From JBKEDC01 sp047975205 (lineage in GTDB: Bacteria > Bacteroidota > Bacteroidia > Bacteroidales > Prolixibacteraceae), in the NCBI GenBank assembly GCA_047975205.1, contig JBKEDC010000010.1, positions 1-30,670 of the forward strand: DNA of 30,670 bases, read 5' to 3'. Within the stretch, counting starts at the first letter, position 1. Each line of letters begins with the position of its first letter. Below, piece after piece: positions 14,201 through 21,523 of the stretch. The notes beneath the pieces are model-generated. The model searched no databases and was not told the origin of the DNA. It saw only the letters and a list, made by a program, of their open reading frames with translations. The position numbers were made by a program, and so were the translations under genes.

Positions 14201-15403
14201 ATGAATAAGGTTCTTATTATTGGAGCAGGAGGCGTGAGCAACGTGGTAGTACACAAATGTGCAGCCCTTCCGGAGGTGTTCGCTGAAATCGTATTGGCTT
14301 CACGAACTAAAAGCAAGTGCGATGCAATTGCAAAATCGGTGAAAGAAAGACTTGGTAGAACAATCATTACCGAGCAACTTGACGCCGATAAAACAGAAAA
14401 TACAGTGACTTTAATTAAAAAGCACAATCCGAAATTAGTGATTAACGTGGCTCTGCCTTATCAGGATTTGGTTATTATGGATGCTTGTTTAGCAACAGGT
14501 GTAGATTACCTAGATACAGCTAACTATGAGCCTAAGGATGAGGCTAAATTCGAGTATAAATGGCAATGGGCTTACCAAGATAAATTCAAAAATGCCGGAC
14601 TAATGGCTTTGCTTGGTAGTGGTTTTGACCCTGGTGTTACCAACATATTCTGTGCCTATGCACAAAAACATTTATTTGATGAGATTCATACTGTTGATAT
14701 TGTTGACTGTAATGGTGGCGACCACGGTAAGGCTTTTGCAACAAATTTCAACCCTGAAATCAATATTCGTGAAATTACGGCTCGTGGTCGTTTCTGGGAG
14801 AATGGCGAATGGAAAAGCACCGATCCACTTTCGGTAAAACAAGACTTTGACTTCCCTGGCGTAGGCACGCGTAAAATGTACTTAATGTATCATGAGGAAA
14901 TGGAGTCGCTTTGCCAAAACATTAAAGGTTTGAAACGCATTCGTTTTTGGATGACTTTCGGTGAACAGTATTTGAAACACCTCGAAGTGATTCAAAACCT
15001 AGGTCTAGATAGGATTGATGAGGTAGATTATAAAGGACAAAAAGTAGTACCCTTGGAATTCCTGAAATGCTTACTTCCAGATCCAGGTTCTTTGGCTGAA
15101 AACTACACGGGTAAAACCTCTATCGGTTGTGTTATTGAAGGTATTAAAGATAGCAAAAAAGTGCGTAAATTCATTTACAATATTTGTGACCACGCTGAAA
15201 CTTATAAAGAAGTGGGCTCGCAAGCCGTTTCATACACAACAGGTGTGCCAGCTATGATTGGTGCAAAGATGATTTTAGAAGGCAAGTGGAAGAAAAAAGG
15301 GGTGTACAATATGGAACAACTAGACCCTGATGCCTTTATGAATGACCTTAACAAGTATGGTTTACCCTGGAATGTAGTGGAATGGAACAGTTCGGTGGAA
15401 TAG
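14201..15403 (+). CDS. Carboxynorspermidine/carboxyspermidine dehydrogenase (saccharopine-dehydrogenase-like)
   Basis: A 400-residue cytoplasmic enzyme that would condense putrescine (or diaminopropane) with aspartate semialdehyde using NADPH to give carboxyspermidine (carboxynorspermidine). A Rossmann nucleotide site opens the protein (KVLIIGAGGVSNVV, about residues 3-16). Other family segments are NVALPYQDLVIMDACLATG, DYLDTANYEP and GSGFDPGVTNIFCAY. The C-terminal part closes with SYTTGVPAMIGAKMI. The frame extends upstream to 14045, but homology starts at the ATG at 14201 and the extension crosses a terminator hairpin. Its 3-prime end overlaps the decarboxylase gene by 22 bases, indicating a coupled pathway. 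In Bacteroidota, where S-adenosylmethionine decarboxylase is often absent, this route makes spermidine. Confidence 0.92.
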   Translation: MNKVLIIGAGGVSNVVVHKCAALPEVFAEIVLASRTKSKCDAIAKSVKERLGRTIITEQLDADKTENTVTLIKKHNPKLVINVALPYQDLVIMDACLATGVDYLDTANYEPKDEAKFEYKWQWAYQDKFKNAGLMALLGSGFDPGVTNIFCAYAQKHLFDEIHTVDIVDCNGGDHGKAFATNFNPEINIREITARGRFWENGEWKSTDPLSVKQDFDFPGVGTRKMYLMYHEEMESLCQNIKGLKRIRFWMTFGEQYLKHLEVIQNLGLDRIDEVDYKGQKVVPLEFLKCLLPDPGSLAENYTGKTSIGCVIEGIKDSKKVRKFIYNICDHAETYKEVGSQAVSYTTGVPAMIGAKMILEGKWKKKGVYNMEQLDPDAFMNDLNKYGLPWNVVEWNSSVE

Positions 15404-16551
15404 ATTTTACAAAAGAAGACTTAACTGCATTGCAAACACCTTGCTATGTGGTGAATAAACAACAACTGGAGACAAATCTCCAGTTGCTTCATTATGTGCA
15501 AAAGCAAGCCGATTGCAAGATACTCTTGGCTTTTAAAGGGTTTGCTATGTGGAGTTTGGCTCCTTTAGTGCGTCAGTACTTGCCCGGAACTTCGGCTAGC
15601 TCGGTAAGCGAAGCGAAGCTGGGTAGAGAAATGTATGGCGGAGAACTACACGTGTATGCACCAGCCTATTCAGATGCCGACATGGCTGAACACGTGAAAC
15701 TAGCCAACCATATTGTGTTTAATAGTCCAAGTCAGTTTAAACGTTTCAAACTGCTGATGGATAAACATCCGCATATTGAAACGGCTATTCGGGTAAATCC
15801 GGAACATTCAGAAACCGATCATGCTATTTACGACCCCAGTGGAAAATACAGTCGATTGGGAACAACGCTTAAGAATTTTCTAAATCAGCTAGACGATGTA
15901 GAAGGCATATCGGGTTTGCACTTTCATAACCTGTGTGAGTTGAACGCCGATGCACTAGAAAGAACGCTAGCCGTGGTAGAAGAAAAATTCGGATTTCTAT
16001 TCGAACGTCTAAGCTGGATTAACTTCGGAGGAGGTCACCACATTACACGTCCGGATTACGAGATAGACCGATTGGTTCGCATCATTAAAGATTTCAAAGC
16101 AAAATACAACCTAGAGGTTTACTTAGAACCTGGTGAGGCTATTGGTTTGAACACGGGAGTACTTGTTACTACGGTAGAAGATGTAGTGCATAACGATATG
16201 GACATTGCTGTGCTCGACACTTCGGCAACAGCTCATATGCCCGATGTGTTAGAAATGCCTTATCGTCCTTATGTTTTAAATGCCGATGAGGCAGGGGTTA
16301 AAGCGCACACATTTCGTTTGGGAGGAGTTTCGTGTTTGGCTGGCGATGTGATTGGTGATTACAGTTTCGACAAGAAACTACAAGTAGGCGACCGACTGAT
16401 ATTTGGCGATATGGCACACTATACCATGGTGAAGACCACCACTTTCAATGGTGTGCGTTTACCAGCCATATACACATACGACCAAGAAACAGGCAAAAGC
16501 AGCCTAGTAAAACAATTTGGCTATGAAGATTATAAAAGCAGATTGAGTTAA
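15382..16551 (+). CDS. nspC: Carboxynorspermidine/carboxyspermidine decarboxylase
   Basis: A 389-residue PLP enzyme of the alanine-racemase-fold group IV decarboxylases. It removes the carboxyl group from carboxyspermidine to release spermidine (or norspermidine from the shorter substrate). The PLP lysine is K52 in ILLAFKGFAMWS. SSVSEAKLGREMYGGE, LHFHNLCE and NFGGGHHITRPDY mark the PLP barrel, and LEPGEA binds the phosphate. GVSCLAGDVIGDY carries the catalytic Cys of the partner subunit, so it should act as a dimer. The start overlaps the dehydrogenase gene by 22 bases. Upstream bases (GGAATGTAGTGG) could serve as the ribosome site. The agmatinase that supplies putrescine follows 52 bases later. 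Which chain length is the true substrate cannot be told from sequence. Confidence 0.94.
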   Translation: MEQFGGIDFTKEDLTALQTPCYVVNKQQLETNLQLLHYVQKQADCKILLAFKGFAMWSLAPLVRQYLPGTSASSVSEAKLGREMYGGELHVYAPAYSDADMAEHVKLANHIVFNSPSQFKRFKLLMDKHPHIETAIRVNPEHSETDHAIYDPSGKYSRLGTTLKNFLNQLDDVEGISGLHFHNLCELNADALERTLAVVEEKFGFLFERLSWINFGGGHHITRPDYEIDRLVRIIKDFKAKYNLEVYLEPGEAIGLNTGVLVTTVEDVVHNDMDIAVLDTSATAHMPDVLEMPYRPYVLNADEAGVKAHTFRLGGVSCLAGDVIGDYSFDKKLQVGDRLIFGDMAHYTMVKTTTFNGVRLPAIYTYDQETGKSSLVKQFGYEDYKSRLS

Positions 16552-16603
16552 TAGGTTGGCACGCATTGAACCTCATACTACAATAAATTAGAAACGATTC
16601 TAT

Positions 16604-17464
16604 ATGAAACAAGATTATTCAAAATATTTTTGTGGCGAAGATGGCTATTGCCTAGACTACAATAAGGCTAAGATTGCTATTCTTCCTGTACCTTATGATG
16701 GTACAAGCACATGGATTAAAGGAGCCGATAAAGGTCCGGCAGCATTAATTGAAGCTTCAGGAATCTTAGAGATGCTAGATATTGAAACTCGTTTCGATGT
16801 ATCAAAGGAAGGGATATTTACCCTAGATCCGGTTCAAGAGAATAGTACGCCCGAGAAAATGAGCGAGGCAGTAGAAAAGACAATGACCAAGTTGCTAAAT
16901 GATAAAAAATTCCCTGTTTTAGTAGGAGGTGAACACTCGGTGAGTATAGGTGCATTCCGTGCCATGGCTAAGCAATGCGAGGATGTTACCTTCTTGCAGT
17001 TCGATGCCCACGCTGATTTGCGCCCTAGCTACGAAGGCTCAACACACAACCATGCATGTGCCATGTATCAGGCAAAGCAAGAGGGAAAGATTGTACAAGT
17101 AGGTATCCGCAGTATGTGCGAGGAAGAAAGCGTGCATACCGAACCTCAGCGCATCTTTTTCAGATATCAAATACGCCAGAATCCTAATTGGCAGAACGAG
17201 GTGCTGAAACAATTAACAAAGAAGGTATACATTACCATAGACCTAGATGTGTTCGACCCATCTATCATGCCATCAACAGGAACACCGGAACCCGATGGAT
17301 TATTGTATTACGAAGTGCTATCAGTGATTAGAAAAGTAGCAGAACATCATGAAATTGTAGGACTTGACGTAGTAGAGCTTTGCCCGAATCCGGCTAGCAA
17401 AGGTTCTGATTTCTTGGCAGCGAAACTCATTTATCAGATATTAACAGCCGTATTCTCAAAATAA
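16604..17464 (+). CDS. speB: Agmatinase (ureohydrolase family)
   Basis: A 286-residue manganese enzyme that would split agmatine into putrescine and urea. All metal-binding motifs are intact: GGEHS with H111, FDAHADLR with D134, H136 and D138, and TIDLDVFDPSIMP with D213 and D215. STGTPEPDG, typical of agmatinases and arginases, follows. Length fits SpeB proteins. Putrescine is the amine acceptor of the dehydrogenase encoded two genes upstream, so these three genes form a continuous route from agmatine to spermidine. Arginine decarboxylase, which would make agmatine, is not in the window. Other ureohydrolases (guanidinobutyrase, formimidoylglutamase) cannot be fully excluded, but the context favours agmatinase. 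Confidence 0.9.
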   Translation: MKQDYSKYFCGEDGYCLDYNKAKIAILPVPYDGTSTWIKGADKGPAALIEASGILEMLDIETRFDVSKEGIFTLDPVQENSTPEKMSEAVEKTMTKLLNDKKFPVLVGGEHSVSIGAFRAMAKQCEDVTFLQFDAHADLRPSYEGSTHNHACAMYQAKQEGKIVQVGIRSMCEEESVHTEPQRIFFRYQIRQNPNWQNEVLKQLTKKVYITIDLDVFDPSIMPSTGTPEPDGLLYYEVLSVIRKVAEHHEIVGLDVVELCPNPASKGSDFLAAKLIYQILTAVFSK

Positions 17465-17489
17465 ACTTTATACCCTCAAAAGAATTCTA

Positions 17490-18593
17490 ATGAAACATAT
17501 TATAATTACCCTCTGCCTAATGGCAATATTTGCTTGTTGCACACCAAAACAAGGAGTAACACCATTTCGAGAAGGAATTGTTACGGAAGAATTTGTATTC
17601 AACTATACCAAATCGCCTTTTCGCTCTTGCCATGCTGCTACTATGGCAGAAAATAAAGATGGCGTGCTTTGTGCCGCTTGGTTTGGTGGATTGTATGAAA
17701 AACAACCCGATTGTAAGATCTATTTCACACAGCGCATAAATGGCGAATGGACAAAACAAGAGCCTATTGCCGATGGAATGCAAGCAGATAGTACGATGTT
17801 ACCAACATGGAACCCCGTGCTTTTTCAGGTGCCTAATGGCGAATTGCAATTGTATTACAAAGTAGGATCACACCCTAGCACTTGGTGGGGAATGCTCAAA
17901 ACATCAGACGATGGCGGAAAAACATGGTCGGAAGCTAAGTCTCTTCCTAAAGACATTATTGGACCAGTAAAAAATAAACCGGAGCTGATTAACGGTAAGC
18001 TTATTTCCCCCACAAGCATAGAAAGTAAAGAAGAAGGCTGGCAAGTGTATTTTGAAATCTCGGATGATTTGGGCAAGACTTGGCGCAAAACAGCACGAGT
18101 AAACGATGGACATGACACGATAGCCATTCAGCCCAGTATTTTGCATTATGTCGATGGTAGGTTGCAAGCTTTGTGCAGAAGTAAGAATCGAGCCATGCTT
18201 TCCACTTGGTCTGATGATGATGGCGAAACTTGGAGTAAAATGGAAAAACTGGAATTACCGCAAAATAATTCCGGAACTGATGCTGTGACGCTTAAAGATG
18301 GTCGCCAATTGTTAGTATATAATCACGTGTTGCCTCCGGGTAATCAATTTAAGGGTGGACGAACACCAATTAATGTGGCAGTCAGTAATGATGGTAAGCA
18401 TTGGAATGCAGCTCTAGTTTTAGAAGATACTCCCGATTCTAAATTTTCATATCCTGCCGTAATTCAAACTTCCGATGGTATGATACACATCATGTACACA
18501 TGGAATAGGATCAAAATGAAGCATATTGTAGTCGATCCGAAAAAAATAAAAATGACACCTATCGTTAATGGGAAATGGCCCGAACATCGATAG
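17490..18593 (+). CDS. Sialidase-like BNR/Asp-box lipoprotein
   Basis: A 367-residue exported protein with a lipoprotein signal (MKHIIITLCLMAIFACC; lipid Cys at 16 or 17). The body is a predicted six-bladed propeller of the BNR_2/COG4692 predicted-neuraminidase type. Asp-box motifs recur: TSDDGGKTW, SDDLGKTW, SDDDGETW and SNDGKHW. RSCHAATMAE near the start, FGGLYEKQPD, and NKPELINGKLISPTS are segments shared by that group. True sialic-acid cleavage is not assured, because the classical FRIP motif and Arg triad are not obvious to me; related proteins act on other uronic or deoxy sugars or are uncharacterised. It begins 25 bases after agmatinase with no terminator between, so it is probably cotranscribed with the polyamine genes, an unexpected pairing. 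Confidence 0.8.
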   Translation: MKHIIITLCLMAIFACCTPKQGVTPFREGIVTEEFVFNYTKSPFRSCHAATMAENKDGVLCAAWFGGLYEKQPDCKIYFTQRINGEWTKQEPIADGMQADSTMLPTWNPVLFQVPNGELQLYYKVGSHPSTWWGMLKTSDDGGKTWSEAKSLPKDIIGPVKNKPELINGKLISPTSIESKEEGWQVYFEISDDLGKTWRKTARVNDGHDTIAIQPSILHYVDGRLQALCRSKNRAMLSTWSDDDGETWSKMEKLELPQNNSGTDAVTLKDGRQLLVYNHVLPPGNQFKGGRTPINVAVSNDGKHWNAALVLEDTPDSKFSYPAVIQTSDGMIHIMYTWNRIKMKHIVVDPKKIKMTPIVNGKWPEHR

Positions 18594-18706
18594 GTTTGTA
18601 GAGAAGTAATAGCTAGTTTAGCTTGTAGGAGAGTGGAGTGCCAAAAAATGGCTAAAAAGTAATTTAGTAAGCTTATGCTTTCTCACCCTAATAACCAAAT
18701 ATTAAG

Positions 18707-18738
18707 TTTGTTTCAAGAACTTGAAAAGCTTACCTTTG
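18707..18738 (+). promoter_or_regulatory. Promoter of the ABC-F gene
   Basis: TTTG (18707-18710), exactly 20 bases, then TACCTTTG (18731-18738): perfect -33 and -7 boxes. Its -7 box is identical to that of the thiamin receptor promoter at 29-36. Start near 18744, about 28 bases before the ATG. Confidence 0.75.
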
Positions 18739-18771
18739 CGGTTCAGAACAGAAATAGAACAAAACTAGTAT

Positions 18772-20388
18772 ATGATTACAGTTCAGAACTTAGCCATTCA
18801 GTTTGGCAAGACGCCGCTTTTTGCCGACGTAAATCTAAAGTTTACTGCCGGTAACTGTTATGGCGTGATTGGAGCTAACGGAGCAGGTAAATCCACCTTC
18901 CTACGTGCCATTTCAGGAGAAATCGACCCCACAAGAGGTTCAATAGCTATACCAACGGGTGAACGTTTGTCGGTGCTGAAGCAAGATCATCATGCCTATG
19001 ATGAATTTACAGTGCTGAATACGGTATTAATGGGACATAAAGAACTTTGGGATTTGATGCAGCGCAAAGACGCCTTATATGCCAAAGAAGATTTCAATGA
19101 AGAAGATGGGAATTTAGCTGCTGAGTTGGAAGACCAATTCGGAGAAATGGGAGGATGGAATGCGGAGAGTGATGCAGCTATGTTGCTGAGTGGATTGGGC
19201 GTGAAAGAAGAATTGCATTACACGCAAATGGCAGATGTTGAAGCAAAAATGAAAGTGCGGATACTGTTAGCTCAGGCTCTTTTTGGCAATCCGGATAATC
19301 TATTGCTTGATGAACCAACCAATGATCTTGACTTAGAAACTGTGCTTTGGTTGGAGAACTACCTTTCTAACTGCGAGAATACGGTGATTGTAGTTTCTCA
19401 TGATCGTCACTTTTTAGATAATGTATGTACGGATATTATAGATATCGACTTTAAGAAAGTGCGTCAATTCTCCGGTAACTATTCATTCTGGTACGAATCT
19501 AGCCAGTTGGCCTTGCGTCAACAAGCAGCCCAAAATAAGAAAGCTGAAGAGAAGAAAAAAGAATTGCAAGAATTTATTAGTCGATTTAGTGCGAACGTGG
19601 CTAAGTCAAAACAGACAACCAGTCGTAAGAAAATGTTGGATAAGTTGAACATTGAAGAAATTCAGCCTTCAACTCGCCGTTATCCGGGAATTATATTTCA
19701 GCCGGAGCGCGAAGCTGGTGATAAGATATTGAAAGTAGAAAATTTAAGCTATGAAATTGATGGTGAGGTTATCTTCAAAGATGCTAACTTCACAATTGAA
19801 AAAGGAGAGAAAGTTGTTTTCTTGGGTAAAGATAACCGAGCTATGACCGCTTTCTTCAATATTGTAAACGGAGAATTAGAGCCAACTTCCGGAGAATACG
19901 AATGGGGAGTAACCATTACACCGGCCTACTTACCTATGGAGAACTCTAAGTATTTTGCTAAAGCAGAAACCATTTTTGATTGGTTAGCACAATATTCAGA
20001 TGATACGAGTGAGGCTTTTTTACGAGGCTATTTGGGTAAAATGCTATTCACAGGTGATGATATGCACAAGAATGTGCAAGTACTCTCAGGGGGTGAGAAA
20101 ATGCGTTGTATGATATCGAAAATGATGCTCTCACATCCAAATATGGTTGTGCTTGATCATCCAACAAACCACCTAGATATGGAATCTATCCAGTCATTCA
20201 ACAATAATATGAAAGCCTATCCGGGTAATATCTTAATGGCATCGCATGACCACGAATTTATAGAGTCGGTTTGCGATCGTATTATCGACTTAACACCAAA
20301 TGGTTGTATTGATAAGTATATGCCATTCGGGGAGTACCTGACTGATGAGAAAATAAGAGAAAATAGGATGCAAAAATACGATAAGTAA
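18772..20388 (+). CDS. ABC-F ATPase (YbiT-like) with one degenerate ATP site
   Basis: A 538-residue cytoplasmic protein with two ABC ATPase domains and no membrane segments, as in ribosome-associated ABC-F translation factors. NBD1 has Walker A GANGAGKST (34-42) and Walker B NLLLDEPTND with E181, but its signature motif is replaced by MADVEAKM (153-160). The interdomain helical linker at about 240-300 is rich in K/E/Q, as expected for the tRNA-contacting hairpin. NBD2 has lost Walker A (LGKDNRAMTA at 351-360) and its Walker B reads LDHPTNHLD, with H463 in place of the catalytic Glu, yet LSGGEK (438-443) is intact. So the composite site of NBD1 Walker plus NBD2 signature should work and the other should not. 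Monocistronic with a strong promoter and terminator. Specific role (housekeeping or antibiotic protection) unknown. Confidence 0.92.
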   Translation: MITVQNLAIQFGKTPLFADVNLKFTAGNCYGVIGANGAGKSTFLRAISGEIDPTRGSIAIPTGERLSVLKQDHHAYDEFTVLNTVLMGHKELWDLMQRKDALYAKEDFNEEDGNLAAELEDQFGEMGGWNAESDAAMLLSGLGVKEELHYTQMADVEAKMKVRILLAQALFGNPDNLLLDEPTNDLDLETVLWLENYLSNCENTVIVVSHDRHFLDNVCTDIIDIDFKKVRQFSGNYSFWYESSQLALRQQAAQNKKAEEKKKELQEFISRFSANVAKSKQTTSRKKMLDKLNIEEIQPSTRRYPGIIFQPEREAGDKILKVENLSYEIDGEVIFKDANFTIEKGEKVVFLGKDNRAMTAFFNIVNGELEPTSGEYEWGVTITPAYLPMENSKYFAKAETIFDWLAQYSDDTSEAFLRGYLGKMLFTGDDMHKNVQVLSGGEKMRCMISKMMLSHPNMVVLDHPTNHLDMESIQSFNNNMKAYPGNILMASHDHEFIESVCDRIIDLTPNGCIDKYMPFGEYLTDEKIRENRMQKYDK

Positions 20389-20414
20389 CCTACTTGTTTT
20401 TAAGTATATTGAGA

Positions 20415-20449
20415 GGTGTGTCAGTCTAAATCTGATGCACCTTTTTTTT
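20415..20449 (+). terminator. Intrinsic terminator of the ABC-F gene
   Basis: GGTGTGTCAG (20415-20424) pairs with CTGATGCACC (20432-20441), ten pairs including two G-T wobbles. The loop is 7 bases and eight T follow (20442-20449). Confidence 0.88.
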
Positions 20450-20485
20450 GTGATAGAATGATACATTTTTGGGATCGGTTTGTAA

Positions 20486-20825
20486 GAAAGCTTTTCTAAT
20501 ACAGATAAATTATTCATTCAAAAACTGAATGAAGTTATAGAATAAAAACATAGCAAATCAAAGATTAGATGTAACGTTACTGACTATAGAACTTAGAATT
20601 AGCAGATCGCTGCTTCACCTTAAATTGAAAAAAATTATGGACTGTTCAACTATTGAATACATTAGAATTTTTCGTTTAAAGAAAGCTGTTAAATTGATTG
20701 CTTCCGGCGAATGCAATATATCAGAGACTGCTTATGAAACAGGTTTCTCCAGTCCAACCTATTTCACCCGACGATTCAAAGAATTCTATGGAAAAACTCC
20801 AACGGAATATTTTTCTATGAATTAA
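20486..20825 (+). pseudogene. Remnant of a hybrid two-component/AraC-type regulator, C-terminal DNA-binding part only
   Basis: The last part (20541-20825) reads as an AraC-family two-helix-turn-helix domain: LDVTLLTIELRISRSLLHLKLKKI, then EYIRIFRLKKAVKLIASGE, ISETAYETGFSSPTYFTRRFKEF and GKTPTEYF. The usual linker of Bacteroidota hybrid two-component systems, DKLFIQKLNEVIE, lies just upstream (20504-20542) but in a different frame, ending at a TAA. One inserted or lost base near 20541-20545 breaks the gene. Everything further upstream (sensor, kinase, receiver) is missing. An ATG at 20637 could start a 62-residue piece, but that would lose the first recognition helices. It lies just upstream of the SusC/SusD locus, where such a regulator normally controls those genes, so this is probably its dead regulator. 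Confidence 0.8.
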
Positions 20826-21164
20826 TCTGCATTAGCAAATACATAGTGTAAATGCAAGTCCTTTTATTCTAAGATAGTTCATTCAACAAGTAAAATAGCG
20901 AATAAAACTAAAAATAGGCTCGTTTAGTAACGAAGAATGTAACTTATAAATGATATAACCGTCCATTCTCACTTTATAAAAGTTAATAAGTATTAAAATT
21001 ATGTCTTATCTGTGTTGCAGAATCATCTAGTTATGCATTGTTCATGTGATAATCAGAAGTGTATTTAATAAAATTAAGATACTTACAGTAATCATCAGTT
21101 AGAAATATTATCATTTAGAAATCAAATTATTTTAAAATAAATCTTAAAGACAAAATTTCCCATT

Positions 21165-21209
21165 AAAAATAGCAAAAAATAGATCTATCATTTCTTTGTT
21201 ATTTTTTTT
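21165..21209 (+). terminator. Possible intrinsic terminator upstream of the SusC promoter
   Basis: AAAAATAGCAAA (21165-21176) pairs with TTTGTTATTTTT (21195-21206), twelve pairs with one G-T wobble, followed by three more T. The local AT richness makes a chance match more likely. It would insulate the Sus locus from upstream transcription. Confidence 0.35.
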
Positions 21210-21330
21210 ACAATATTTATCTTTCAAATATAATATATTAAATGTATTGATTTACAGCTAATTATAATTGTATTTGTTGATTGATAATGATATTTAGTAC
21301 CCTTAATGATATAAATAACATCTAAAAACA

Positions 21331-21362
21331 TTTAATTTTAAGTAAAAAAATGTATATGTTTG
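21331..21362 (+). promoter_or_regulatory. Candidate promoter of the SusC/SusD locus
   Basis: TATGTTTG (21355-21362) is a perfect -7 box; TTTA (21331-21334), 20 bases upstream, is one base off the -33 box. Start near 21368, leaving a leader of about 155 bases. Confidence 0.45.
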
Positions 21363-21523
21363 CTGTTGTAGTCTATTGCAATAGATGAATATTTATTCGA
21401 ATATCATTTAATAATGATGTTAGTTTATCTTGATATGATTTGAATGCTAGAGTACTGTAAGGATATTGTGTTACTAAGCGGTTAATTTGTAAAAAAAGAA
21501 AATTGTTAAATAATCTATCGTGT

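Larger units (their letters stand above)
20826..21523. other. Very AT-rich spacer upstream of the SusC gene
   Basis: About 700 bases with no open frame worth calling, poor in G and C compared with the flanking genes. It contains a terminator-like hairpin (21165-21209), a 10-base palindrome ATAGATCTAT inside its loop (21179-21188), a candidate promoter (21331-21362), and a leader of about 155 bases to the SusC start. It may be the eroded remainder of the missing regulator region. Confidence 0.55.

Noticed and set aside
16552..16603. Possible separate promoter for agmatinase
   Set aside because: No TAnnTTTG box or terminator is visible in the 52-base gap; cotranscription is simpler.
21179..21188. 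10-base palindrome ATAGATCTAT
   Set aside because: In such AT-rich sequence a short palindrome is expected by chance, and it sits in the loop of another hairpin, so I do not call it an operator.
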